Shown piece after piece: positions 22,621 through 33,302 of a stretch of DNA of 64,000 nt. Numbering within the stretch: the first letter of the stretch is position 1; every line of letters starts with the position of its first letter. Made by a program: the position numbers and the translations under genes. The notes beneath the pieces were generated by a model. That model made no database searches. It worked only from the letters and a program-made list of their open reading frames with translations, and was not told the DNA's origin. The stretch is from Selaginella moellendorffii (lineage: Eukaryota; Streptophyta; Lycopodiopsida; Selaginellales; Selaginellaceae), in assembly GCF_000143415.4 (NCBI RefSeq), contig NW_003314392.1, positions 341,334 to 405,333 of the forward strand. Direction: 5' to 3'.

Positions 22621-22639
22621 GCAAGCAGCTCAAGAAGAA

Positions 22640-23280
22640 GAGGATCTGGAAGTCCGCGGTGACAGAATGCCAAGGGGCTGTGTGCTGCATCATGCATCAG
22701 GGTCCTTGGAAGATTCTGGAAGAATCTGTGAGGAGATTCCTTGGAATCTCGTCTCGGAATATTAGTGATTTAGAAAACAACGTCCTTTTTTGCATCGGCA
22801 ACAAAATCTAATTTCTTGAATTTCTAAATTTATAATTATAATTTTAAATTTAGCCCAGGGACGACTACCCTTTGGTAGGGCTTCGTCACTTCCCTCCACA
22901 GTCTCCCAAGTGGAACAAGACGGAGCAGGAACCAAGTACTCTGCTGTTCTTCCATTGCCGAGAGGGAAAATTCATAATGGAGCAGCAACCACATGCTCTC
23001 ATGTATAAAATTTTATTGATCTGAATATAGGCAGAAGAACAAGGTACTGGAGGTACATCACTATGTGTTACCCATCAGTGAATACTAGATACGTGAACTG
23101 CATGTGAACTGCTGCCAACACTTTTGTGTTTGGATATTGGCATATTCCATCATCTTACAGTTAATATTTTATAATTTAGGTTCAGATAAAAATCAGTCTC
23201 ATTTGCTGCACAACCTAAGCCTGTTCAGTATAAGGAGTCAGCGAGGATCTCTCCGTACTTAGTGGGAAAGGAACACCAAC
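22640..23280. other. Stretch without a supported gene
   Basis: Only short frames. AT-rich in the centre (22790-22860). No repeat family or RNA gene recognised. Confidence 0.4.
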
Positions 23281-23284
23281 ATTC

Positions 23285-23615
23285 AGCAAACAAGGGTCTA
23301 ACCTAGGTTACCCAGCTAGCAGGGAAGGGCATACATCCTGCAACGAACTCGGAATTTAGCACAGCTAGCAGGCGAGCAAACACCTCCTGCAGCGATCAAG
23401 GAACTAAGCCCAGCTAGCGAGTGAGGGAACACCTCCTGCAACGAACAAGTGACTTAGCCCAGAGAGCTAGCAAGGGAACAAAACAAGGGACTTAGCCTAG
23501 AACAAGTCTTGCAGCGAACCAGCCAGCTAGTGAGCGGGGGAACACATCCTGCAGCGAACAAGAAACTTAACCAGCTAGCCAGTGAGGGGATACATCCTGC
23601 AATGACTAAGGAGTT
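23285..23615 (+). repeat. Minisatellite of about 55-65 bp
   Basis: Repeats of CAGCTAGC(A/G)(A/G)G(C/T)GAG, then GGGAACAC(A/C)TCCTGCA(A/G)CGAAC, then AA(G/C)..ACTTAGCCC, about five copies with substitutions and partial deletions. Confidence 0.65.
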
Positions 23616-23641
23616 CTCCAAGTTAGTCTGATGAGACTATG

Positions 23642-24895
23642 TGATGTGTCAGGACTCGCAGCAGCCGGTGGCTTTCTGCCGAAGTTGTGCTGACGTGTCA
23701 GGAACGAAATTGGAGACGAAAAGTCTAAGGGTTGCCTTGGCAAAGCAAACCCTGAGTTGGGTTGGCACCGATTTCAGGAAAGTCCCGCTGACGTGTCAGG
23801 AGTCCCAGGACTCCTGCACAGCCTCCACTCCCGGGAAAAAATGTGGAAGCCCGGATCGTGTGGACCGCAGAAGAGGGGGGGGGGGGGGGTGGGGGGGGTG
23901 TGTGTGTGTGTGTGTGTGTGGTGGAGGAGGAGGAGAATTCCTTCTGAGTCGGAGAAGGAGTTAACGTCCACCCAACTGTCGGAGATGGGAGTGGAGTTGG
24001 AGATGCTTGTGAGGTTTCTCCAGCTGCTGGTCCTGCTCAGGAAGTTGCTGCCGAGCACGCTGAGGAAATCAGCTCCGGAAATAAAACCTCTGTAGGAGCG
24101 AAAGACTGGCGGAGCCGGGCAAGTCATGAGGAGTGACTCCGGCTGAGATAATTAGAGCTCCATAGGAGCGAAAGACTGGGAGTCAGGCAAGCCATGAGAA
24201 GTGGCTCTGGCAAGTGAATGCTTGGTCGCCGAGAGGCGGCCAAGGTGTCGGTGTAGCTTTTGGCAAATCTACGCCGTGAATCTGGGCGAAGTGTGTGGGA
24301 ACTCTTGGTTCTCGGCTGTTGGCTCTAGCCATTAGGTGGATATAGCAACTAAGTGGTCAGATGCGCTGAGACTGGACGCCCGATACAAACCTTGTCGGGT
24401 AAGGTTCCTACTTCGAACTCGCTAGGTGGGGAGTTAATTCTGGTTGCTCAAGGTTGGGAGGTGCTGGAGCCTAAGGCCTTTGGTGGGGTGATTCCTCCAT
24501 GATTTCCGCCAAAGGTCAGCACCGCGGTTAAACTGAGCTCATTCTCGTCCCAAGTATCCGAAGTTCAGGGAGTGTCTAATTTCAGCTGACTGAATGAGGC
24601 ACCCATGGGCAACACCCCTTGGATCTGAACTCAGGATGGCGAAACTATGCCCGGGTACGGACACCTGACTGAGGATTTAGGCCTTGGGTGCACAAGGCTG
24701 GGGATTTACCTGGATCGTCCAAAGGGAAGCTGGAGCTCGGAGTCGCAACCGGCCCAAGGCTGCCAGAGCGGGCAGCTGTAATAAGGGTTACCAGATCTGG
24801 CACACGAGACACAGCTGGTATCAATGGGCCTCGTGGTGTCGGAGATGGTGCCCGCAATGCATCTGGTATCCGAGAAGGATACCCGTGTCACACGT
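23642..24895 (+). repeat. LTR fragment of the second family, plus orientation
   Basis: Homologous in inverse orientation to 15037-15900. It begins TGATGTGTCAGGACTCG and contains several TGACGTGTCAGGA motifs. CACACGTAGTATCAGAGAT at about 24890 resembles the junction of an LTR end with a tRNA-Met primer-binding site. No coding remains follow. Confidence 0.5.
23875..23921 (+). repeat. Poly-G run followed by (GT)n microsatellite
   Basis: Fifteen G, one T, eight G, then about eleven TG/GT units. Such a G-rich strand could form unusual structure and is prone to sequencing error. Confidence 0.9.
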
Positions 24896-26580
24896 AGTAT
24901 CAGAGATAAGTTGGCGGCCCGATTTCCATGATACGTAGTATCGAAGACAAGGAATTTTTTTTTTTCTTTAGTTCTTTTGAGCTGGGAAATGGGGCCCCAA
25001 CTCAAAAAATTATGCTGTGTGTTGCGGCTGTGAGCTATATGGAAATCCAGGTTCCTTGCTGGCTGCAAGTTGTTGTAAGCTGAGCAGTGGGAATACTTAT
25101 CTGTGGAGTGAGTTTTCGAAGAGTTTTTCTTCCAGAATAGCTGGAGAACTAGTTGCTGAAATCTTTGTCAGAGTAAGAACTAGTACTACCATAGGGAGAG
25201 CTCGGAGATCCAAAGAGAAGGCACGTAAAGGCGCTGGGAGAACCAGATGACCGTAAGTGTCTGAGCTCCACAATGCACAAATTGTGGAAGCGTGAAAATG
25301 CAGGCATAATCGGTAAGGCTCGAAAAGTGTGGGTGGAGTGCAACCACCCCATGTTTGGTAAGAACTTGTCTCTATGGATGGCGTGGATATTGAGTTGTCC
25401 GAGTTCTTCGGATAACAAGGACCAGTGACTTGTGAGGGTAACTAACTAGCCGTACGCTAGTGAAAATGCAAGTCACTGGGGCAGCTGAAACTCTGCTGGG
25501 TGGTTTTCACCAGAGAGTGTATAGTCACTTGGAGAGGGCCAAGTGAAAAAGTAATTGGACTTAAGAGAAATAGCGGGGACGAAGTTCTCCTCGGAAATTA
25601 CTAGCTGTTATCCATACCTGCGGAGAGTGAAAAGTACCAAAGACAAGAGTGCTTCTTGAGTGGGAGGTCTTGGACCTCCTAGGCAAGTTGTGAATGGCTG
25701 ATGGGAACAGCACTTGCAAAGACATGCGAGAGCATGTTGAACCGGAGAAGCCAAGTAAGGACCTTGAAGAGGAGCTCAGGTTGTGAGCGCGCCTCTTGAG
25801 TCCCTGAAAGATTAAGTTTGTGGGTGACACACTCGGCGGAAGCCTTGTGGTCACCACTAGAGCTGGTTATGTTTCGGGTAGCAGTTACCGCATGGGGTAA
25901 GATTTCCCCACTCGCAGGACGACGAGGTGGAACTGGCTAATCTCGGAAGTCTACAACCATAAGATACGTGGAGACATCTGCTGAGTATTGGCAAAGGGCT
26001 TATCAGAGCTCAAGGCAGTACTGGGATAATTTACCAGAGATAGAGTGGCTGGAGCAGGGGTTATGTATCCTGCTCGCCGTGGTTATCGTAGGCTTGGGTG
26101 TCTGTAAAGAGCTGGACAGACTGGAATTGATCGATAAGATGAGGTTATCTGAGTGCAGATGACTGAGTTGATACTTGGTGGGAAACGGGATTATGGTCAT
26201 GGACATGGTGGCTTAGAGAACTAGCTGGGGCTAGAGGCCTTAGGGTGGCGACCCTATGAGCCGAGTTACCTGAATGACTTTCCCTTAGTACTGGTAAGCA
26301 TGGTAATTCCAAGTTACCGTTCTGATCTGCTGGGATCAGAGGGCTAAGTTAGATAGAGGGAGCGATAGCTTGTATTTGATAGCTCTGTCGGACGCTTAGC
26401 CGGTTTACTCAGGTGTCGATCGGTGGATGGACCCAGGATGAGGTTAGTGCTCGCTCTCTCGATAGCTCAGCTGGACAAGCGGATAATCCTTATCCAACCT
26501 TTTTCAGGTCTTTTTGTCCAGCCCTCTTACTCGATGTGATGATGGCCCTTGACTGGGTGAATCCAGCAGTGAGGCTAGAT
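24896..26580 (+). mobile_element. Probable non-coding interior of a second-family LTR element
   Basis: Follows the presumed primer-binding site at 24890. Only short frames, with no gag or pol motif. The motif (G/C)(A/G)TAGTATC occurs twice near 24895 and 24935. The region ends against an inverted copy of the LTR start at 26585-26740. I infer a decayed non-autonomous element or a nested arrangement. Confidence 0.35.
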
Positions 26581-26584
26581 CATT

Positions 26585-26745
26585 TGAACTTGCGATTTCT
26601 GCAAAAAGCCGCCAGCTGCCGCGAGTCCTGACACGTCAGCATTTCGGACAATGATGAATTTAACCAAACAGAGTTTGACCCAATTCAGGGTTCAGAGACT
26701 CCTGCCACGTCAGCATCTCTCGCGATTGGGGGAGACATGTCCAGC
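26585..26745 (-). repeat. Inverted copy of the second-family LTR start
   Basis: The reverse complement reads CTGACGTGTCAGGACTCGCG and CAGCTGGCGGCTTTTTGCAG, matching 23642-23690. A second CACGTCAGCA motif follows at about 26705. Confidence 0.5.
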
Positions 26746-26944
26746 TTGCGGACCAAGCAAGTGAGTAAATAATAAAGACGCTGGTCAAGTAAAGGCAGCT
26801 GGGGGGATGGGGAATTAGTGGGGAACTGCCATAGGTTTGCACACAGACGTGCAATTATAGGGAAACGTGGTGTGTGTTACGTATATGTGTCTAGTTGGTC
26901 TGACTGGATCAGGTGGCAGCAGTAGCTGTGACATCACCTCAAAC

Positions 26945-27365
26945 TCCCTGGACTCCTGCCACTTGGTGGTGGGAGTCTCGGGAGTTCTCGGACTCCGGTA
27001 GTCCGTGCACTCCTGGGACTCCGGGAGTTCTCAGACTCCCGGGACTCCTGGAGTTCTCGGACTCTGGGAAGTCCGAGAAGTTCTCGGACTCCCGAGAGTC
27101 CCAGGAGTTCTCTCCAGGAGTGCTTGGACTCTCCTGGGAGTCCGGGGGTTCTGGGAGTTCTTGGACTCCCGGGAGTGCTCGGACTCTCCTGGGAGTCCGG
27201 GGGTTCCGGGAGTTCTCGGACTCCCTAGAGTACTCGGACTCTGGGTAGTCCGGGAGTTCTTGGATTCCGAGGAGTCCGGGAGTGCTCGGACTCTCTTGGG
27301 AGTCCGGGAGTTCTCGGACTCCGAGGTGTTTGGGAGTGCTTGGACTCCCGGGAGCCCGGGGAGTG
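26945..27365. repeat. GC-rich self-complementary minisatellite
   Basis: Over 400 bases built from GGGAGTTCTCGGACTCC and GGGAGTGCTCGGACTC variants. Units are near-palindromic because GGAGT and ACTCC alternate, so long hairpins are possible on either strand. Open frames run through it on both strands only because the unit lacks stops. I do not call a gene. Confidence 0.8.
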
Positions 27366-27489
27366 GTGGGAGGCCATGCTAGATTTCCTGGCTGTTTTCC
27401 ACGTACTTCTGGGGTGGGAGTGGTGGTGGGCCCCACACACCTCTGGAAGTTTGGGGGTGTATGTGCAAAGGTGGGCCACACAAAAGAAG

Positions 27490-27690
27490 GGTGGCTTTTT
27501 AAAAAATGGACGGTCCAGATTAAATCAATATTCTTGAACGGCCGAGATCCCTCCATAAATCAACGGACAGGAATGCGTCTTTATAAAAAATGGACGGTCG
27601 AGAGTAAATTAATATTCTTGAACGGTCCAGATCCCTCCATAAATCAACGCTCCATAAATCAATGACCAGGATCTCTCCATAAATGAACGG
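27490..27690 (+). repeat. Tandem repeat of about 84 bp, two and a half copies
   Basis: Each copy contains AAAAAATGGACGGTC, TAAAT(C/T)AATATTCTTGAACGG and GATCCCTCCATAAATCAACG. A partial third copy precedes the mpaB-like pseudogene. Confidence 0.75.
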
Positions 27691-27746
27691 CTAGGAGCAT
27701 TCAAGAAGAGCGAGAAGCATTTCAAATACTTTAGCAAGTTTGATCT

Positions 27747-28050
27747 ATGGCAGCCATGCTTGTTTTGTTCATGACCATGGTCGCAGCAGCAGCGCTATGG
27801 AAAATATCTCTTCAAGACCAGGAATCCACAAAAACTTCAAGAGTGCCAGATGACCAATTCGCCTATGTCCTGTGCCTCATCGTGATCAGCCCCCTTGAAG
27901 GTTTGGATTCCGGAAGTGGGAAGCACGCGGCGTATGTTATGTGGCACGATCGACGTGGTGAGGATGGGCATCACAAACATCCCAGACAGCATTTCCGAGT
28001 TGCGAGAGTAGAATCCAGGATCTCAAGCATCTGGTGCTGTCTGAAAAAGT
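27747..28050 (+). pseudogene. Truncated mpaB/DUF2236-like oxygenase copy
   Basis: Begins MAAMLVLFMTMVAAAALWK, matching the N-terminal anchor of the intact gene at 51190-52233, then jumps to VPDDQFAYVLCLIVISPL and KHAAYVMWHD. After a frameshift it continues as VRMGITNIPDSISELRE followed by TAG, and a trace of the QDLKHLVL block. Internal deletions remove about half the catalytic domain. Non-functional duplicate, plus strand. Confidence 0.8.
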
Positions 28051-28337
28051 TGTGGCATGAAGAAAGTAGCTGCTTTTTGGAGATATTCCTGTCAGATGTA
28101 ATAAAAAAGAGAGTGAGTTTCTTGGACAACTGCAAACCGAAGTTAGAAATACCAGATTGCACCGTAGCCATCCATGTCACATCCAAGAACAAGGTGAGGT
28201 GCTTGAGGAACGATTTCTAGCTTTAAAATGCTCCAGAAAGTCTTGGGGTTATATCTTGCAGGAGGGAGATCTGCTTCATACAAAGAATGCCTGAATAGGA
28301 CGTGATTAATGCAAGGGAATACAAACGTGAAAAACGA

Positions 28338-29358
28338 CTACCTCCAAGACGGATCCATGCGCCATTCTTTGATACAACCTTCATCTCCAGCAGCGACTAA
28401 AGAAAGAGCTCCTGTTATCAAAAGGCATCTCATTGCGGCAGTCGCAAAATGTTCGGCCTTCGGATCACGTTCGGCATTTGGAAGTAGCAGAGATATCATG
28501 CTGGCAAACAAGTCCGAGTTGTTTTGATTTTCTTCTGCGTTGGATCCCAGCAATGACTGCTGACTGGTGCCGATTGTTACTGGTAAAAGAAAAACATGAG
28601 ATTCTCACTTCATGAGGAAGCTATTTGTACTTACGCTCTAGATTTGGTGAATTATGTTCTTCCTCTCACGTGAAGTACCTCCAGAGTATCGGCCACAATC
28701 TTAGACTCCAGCTCCTCATGTGATGTTCCTCCAGAGTATCGGGCACAATCTTCGGTTCCAGCTCTGGTTCCGAATCCGAGACATAAACATTTTCTAGACC
28801 TACTATGTCCATAAAAGTTTGTCAAAAGAAGCAAAATCGAATAAAAAACTTACAAGAATCTTCTGCACTGTGACGCTCTTGCGAGTTCCTGTCTGTTTTC
28901 TGTCGTTGAGACGACCTCACACCCTTGTCTCCTGGCCGCAGAGATAACGCTTGCTTCTTATTTCCTTCCCGAATCACTGAAGAACGAAACAAGTCTGGAG
29001 AACGAGCGCTGGGCGAACTTTGCACATTGACTTCTGTCTCATCTTTTTTCGATGAAGCAGAAACTAGTTCACGTAGGAGATACTGCACAACAGGATCCGC
29101 AAGGCCAACCATCTGCCCAGATAGAACTTTTTTTTTTTGCCGCGGAGACAACGACAAGAAAAGAACAATTGCCTCCTCGCCATTGACTCCAAGAGAACGA
29201 GTTCCTGGATGCTGAATTTTCATCATCGCTTCCCACCCGTGCTTTCAATCTCCCCGCAGCGTACCTTGAAAGTTTCCATCAAGAAACGCGCAAGAAAAAC
29301 CGAAAAGAAAAAAACTCACCGCAAACAAAGGCCCCAGCTTATCCTCTCGGATTGCCAT
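28338..29358 (-). CDS. Multi-exon gene of unknown function
   Basis: Proposed start ATG at 29358 (MAIREDKLGPLFA) with donor GTGAGT. Exon 2 (about 29221-28853) reads HPGTRSLGVNGEEAIVLFLS, PRQKKKVLSGQMVGLADPVV and a Ser/Arg-rich tail, with donor GTAAGT. Exon 3 has ENVYVSDSEPELEPKIVPDT. The last exon has NQNNSDLFASMISLLLP, ATAAMRCLLITGALSLVA and stop TAG at 28338. Splice sites are sound and composition is protein-like. Exon 3 holds a 50-bp tandem duplication that shifts frame unless splicing removes it. The Ser/Lys-rich middle and basic stretches hint at a nuclear protein; no family recognised. Confidence 0.45.
28665..28764 (-). repeat. 50-bp tandem duplication inside an exon
   Basis: Two adjacent 50-bp copies share AAGATTGTG(C/G)CCGATACTCTGGAG. 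Because 50 is not a multiple of three, the second copy changes frame. The second copy also creates a GAG|GTACTT donor-like site that could rescue the transcript. Confidence 0.8.
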
Positions 29359-29644
29359 CGCGTATGCCTCGCCTCCCTTCCTCGCAGAGCTCTGCATCCC
29401 ACAGGAAAAGGGTACATTCTTCCCAAAATCAACAAAACAGCAGCTACATTCCAGAGAAAACCGTCACCCGAGAGCTACCTCTTCTCCCACGGGCCATGGA
29501 AAAGCGATCCAAGGGCCTCGATCTCCACCGCAGCCTAGAACCCTAACCCCGACCACAAAAATTCCCGCACGTTGGCGATGAGCACGTAAGTCGCAGCGTC
29601 GCCGGGATCCAACCCGGTCCGCGCGGATCACCTCCTCGTGTGCG

Positions 29645-29995
29645 TCACCCATGGGGCTCCAGCGGCATACTGCGGAGCAGCGCCTCCCCACACCGCCCGA
29701 GCAGCTCCACCACAAACCGGTAGTGCTCGCGGCTCAGCCACCCCGCGTAGAACATCCCCCGCTCGAGCAGTGGAGCTCCATTCGGGGAGATCCCCTCCAA
29801 CCACCGCATTCTAGATCCCTCTCGCGGTTCTTCTCGAACAGCATCCAGGCTCCCACACTTGGCGTGCAAGCTCGCGAGTGCGGACTCACCGCTGGAGTGG
29901 CGATTCCTAGCTCGGGTGTGGCCTTCCTCAAAATCCGCGAGAGCCGACAGTGCTGCGAGGGTCTGGGCGAGAGTTCATCTAGTGATGGCATCTTT
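29645..29995 (-). pseudogene. PPR protein relic (PLS class, E-domain side)
   Basis: Minus-strand pieces in shifted frames: LHAKCGSLDA, LFEKNRERDL, LLERGMFYAGW, REHYRFVVELLGRCG and LLRSMPLEPHG. Their order is that of the last PPR units and start of the E domain in plant organellar editing factors. Several frameshifts. It is adjacent to the 5' side of the unknown gene but not part of it. Confidence 0.75.
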
Positions 29996-29999
29996 GGTT

Positions 30000-30430
30000 T
30001 TGAATTTTTCTCTCTTTATATACTGAATTTTATGGTGGAAGGCAACACAATAAACATTTTTCTGGAAGTTCAACAAAACTTTATCAACCCTCTTGCTTTT
30101 TTTTTTTTTTTTTTTAATTCTTTGTATACTGCACAGACTTCTTTAGTATTGTTGTTAATTATTCTAGAAAATTTGAAAGAAAACGATATGGTTACTAAAT
30201 TGTTTGCTTTCAAGCCCTAGGGAAGTCCTTTACCCTAACATGCCTTAATATACCCTTGAGCCTTCCTTTAACCGACGTTGACCATGTAGTCAAAGCTGGC
30301 GCCTTTCACAACTATCCCATTAAAATTTTTTTCATGATCAAGTCCCTACCGATGCCAGAAAATTTCTCTTTACTCCACAATGCCTCCTCTTATGTGGCAT
30401 TGCTATTAAGATCTCCCCACTACCACAATG
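30000..30430. other. Intergenic stretch
   Basis: AT-rich with an 18-base T run at about 30098. No gene supported. Confidence 0.4.
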
Positions 30431-30439
30431 CTTGACTGT

Positions 30440-31185
30440 CTAGGGATGTGCAAGCACAGCATCTAGACTCACCCTCTTGCTCTGCTCCACAACTAGCATT
30501 CCCTGGATGAGATCCTTTGCTTCACATGACGCAAAACCAATCAGGAATGCTCTGGCTCTCAGAAAATCAAATTCGACTCTCGATTGATACCCTCTCAGCA
30601 GCTCATAAGCAATGACTCCCAGCCCCCACACATCCATGGCTGCCGTGTAGCTTGCTCCATCACTCTTCACCGCTACCACCTCGGGTGCCATGTACTTCGC
30701 TGTTCCACAATACTGCTGCATATCCCATTGTTTGTCTGTGGCCATGCCAAAATCTCCAATCATCACTTCGTCCACTGCACTAGCGTTGAGCCTCTCAAAG
30801 ATGTTGTAAGGTTTGAGGTCGCTATGGACGACCCCTCTTGAGTGCATCTCACTTGAGTGTCTTTGCTAGTGACTTAATAGTCTTAACTACTTCTTCCTCA
30901 ATCAATGCCCCACCTTGGATCAATCACTCTGCCAAGCTAGGGCCACAAAGTTCCATAACAATGGTCCCATAGCACCCTGGCCTCTCTCTCCCTCACGAAA
31001 TCCTCAAAGGCAACGACTCCAGGGCAGACACAAAAGCTTGGACATGAGCCAAGCTTCGTTCTCGGCATTCCACATCGATTTCACTAATTTCCCTGCATAC
31101 TTCATGCCAGCCCTGCAATGAGAACTTAACAAATAGACCTGCCCTTTGCCGCCAGATCCCAGCTTCTCACCCCACCTGTACAGCT
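30440..31185 (-). pseudogene. Protein kinase gene, disrupted
   Basis: Minus strand. The glycine loop (LYRWGEKLGSGGKGQVYLL) lies near 31180-31130; the beta-3/alpha-C piece (YAGKLVKSMWNAENEAWLM) is at 31109-31014. The hinge (YGTIVMELCGPSLAE) is followed by a TGA where Trp would fit, then GGALIEEEVVKTIKSLAKTL and a frameshift. The catalytic loop is HSDLKPYN, so Asp is kept but the usual Arg before it is Ser; DFG and an APE-type KYMAPEVV follow, then DVWGLGVIAYELL. Two or more disruptions make it a pseudogene. The 96 bases at 31014-31109 recur exactly inside a copia ORF at 33310-33405. Confidence 0.8.
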
Positions 31186-31639
31186 TGAGGAGCTCACCAC
31201 AGTCTCGCCAATTTTTTGACCTAGCTTCTCGCTAACGGGTACAAATCGACGGCTGGAATCGCGTTTGATCGACGGTGACGATCTTGTGAAAGACTAGCCT
31301 GAATTTATTTCAGGATATTCGTTATTTGAATCTGGATAGCCATGCTTCTCTACAAAATTGTATTACACGCTCTGATGTGCCCTGCTGAATCAATCGCCCT
31401 CAAAGCACCACCAGCACGATCAGAGCGTTCACAAGGGACCAGCAGGATCAGAGAGTTCACCATGTCTCCAATCGAAGGCCTGTAGCTTGGCTCCAACTAG
31501 ACGCATAGAACAGCAACAGCAGCGACCTACACACGGATCTTGCATTAAAATCATCAAGTCAGCCAGCACTGGCAACAAACAAACCAAAACCGAAAGAAGA
31601 AGAAGAGGAAGAGGAAGGGCACTTACTTGGAAGAGTTGC

Positions 31640-32230
31640 TTCATGCTCAAGAGGACGCCACAACTGAGCGACTGCACCAGGTTACCCTCATTGTTGCGAT
31701 CAAGGATACTGTCAACTTGTCAATGATGGTATGCAAACGATACGAGCCCAGCAGCAACGACAAAATATTTGAAGAGCGTCCACCACGAATAACCCGCTTT
31801 TCTGCCTTCCAAGCAGCCTTGCAATCCCTGGAGCACACACATTCTCACGTTTAACTTGTCAAGGAAATCAAAGCTTCTTGCAAGAGCAAACCTTGACACC
31901 GTCACGAAGAACACCGATGATAATCGCAGCCGAGCACTGCAGCACCCTGAGTTCCCGGTTGTTTGTCTCAGTCAATTCGGCGTTCTCATCTCTGGTATCC
32001 ACCAGCATCGCCACTCCTCTGGTCTCCTCTTCGTTGGTTGTGGGTGACATCCTGCCGATGTCACTTCGTGGTCGGACAGCGTTCCTTATTGGTGGTGGAG
32101 GTTCCTCTTGACGCTGTGCAGACACCAGGGCTCTGGTGCTGCTAGTGGTGCTGGTTTTGCTGTGATTCTTGGCGTTTTGTTCCTTGTTTGTCGTCTCTGT
32201 GCCTCTGCCTGGTGTCTGCTCTGCCATCTT
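31640..32230 (-). CDS. Possible gene of unknown function
   Basis: Minus-strand frames with protein-like content: MAEQTPGRGTETTNKEQNAK, polar, then NNRELRVLQCSAAIIIGVLR, and in the next segment CLEGRKAGYSWWTLFKYFVV followed by AAGLVSFAYHH. Hydrophobic segments suggest a membrane protein. Exon joins are not resolved and the frames are short. I recognise no family; it may be a decayed gene. Confidence 0.25.
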
Positions 32231-32489
32231 TCCCGTTTTCTGCTGCAGCGGTCCCTTGCTGTTCCAAACTCGAGGGCCTTGCGAATTCCTTTGCCTTCAA
32301 ACTAACGGAAGGAAATCCCCACCTAGCTTTCCTGTCTTCGTGCTTCACTTGTTTCGTGCCATCTGGAGTCAAGAGCTTGGAGCGCCCGGCAGTGGCTCCT
32401 CACACTGAGCTCTTGCCTTCGTCGTGAAAAACACATGCCAGTAAATTCCGCGGCCAACAAGAAAGAAACAAAGAGTTACCTGGCTTTCT

Positions 32490-33005
32490 GGAGGAGTTCC
32501 CAATCCACTGGTCCTGTAGTCATGTTGAAAGCTCCTGGATAGCAGATCATCACCAACATGAATTTTAATACTCAGCAGCTACATGTCGTGCTGCGTAAGT
32601 CATTGCCATCTAGCAAATACGAACACTGATTCGTCCAACATCTGTGTCAGTGAGCAATGTGAGTTATTTTGCTTGTCGTAATGCCTGCAGGACCTTACCC
32701 GAATCAACAACAGTATACTTATGTCCAGGCGCCAGTGTCCGATTCTTTGAACTGTATCTTTCCTAGTATATCGATGTCAAAAAAGTGAACCTGGTGTGAA
32801 AGAGGGCTGAGAAAAAACCATAGACGACACATCAGAAAAGCAAACCTTCCTATGTTTACCTTTTAGACAGCCATCTTTTCTATAGATGCAGCAAGTATTG
32901 TAGAGATGTCGTTCTGGTATGGAGCCACAGATGATGGCAACCTCCTTACTCTTTGCCATGTCCGAAAGCATTTTGGAAGAGGGCTACATAGATTGGAAAG
33001 CTTAC
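32490..33005 (-). pseudogene. Omega-amidase (NIT2-like, nitrilase family) relic
   Basis: Minus-strand exons spell MLSDMAKSKEVAIICGSIPE, RHLYNTCCIYRKDGCLKGKH, a 55-base intron, VHFFDIDILGKIQFKES, a frameshift, then PGHKYTVVDS, DVGRI followed soon by a stop, and [20 protein letters not shown]. These are the glutamine-pathway omega-amidase motifs; GSIPE, KH.KxHLFDIDI and [12 protein letters not shown] are typical. Frameshift, stop and loss of the active-site Cys segment make it non-functional. Its 5' side abuts the hAT element start at about 33067. Confidence 0.8.
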
Positions 33006-33302
33006 GTTTGAGTATGGAAAATTCCCCATTTCCTGTAACACATTCCCCTTATGACTGAACAAACAACCATACTTACTGGAAAATACATTTGATTTGTAAA
33101 AACCATATTTGCAAACGGGCATTCGCATACAGGTTTGCGTTCCATTTGCAGAGGGTTGCCAAGTTAAATGAATATTACAAGTTAAACCAGAATCTTTTAC
33201 AATCTTTTATGTTTCTTTCTGTGGGTGGGAGGCAATTGTTGGTGCAATGGCTTGCTGAGCCACCTCTTCTGATCGTCTAGGGAAAAGACGAAACCCCTTG
33301 GA

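Noticed and set aside
25968-26162. 64-codon ORF with a hydrophobic core
   Set aside because: Lies within LTR-derived non-coding sequence, with no family or expression signal.
26463-26530. tRNA-like TAGCTCAGCTGGACAAGCGG
   Set aside because: An A-box-like segment only; no T-arm or B box follows and no acceptor pairing.
26939-27556. ORFs of over 100 codons on both strands in the GGGAGT/ACTCC region
   Set aside because: They exist only because the repeat unit contains no stop; no start context, domain or splice support.
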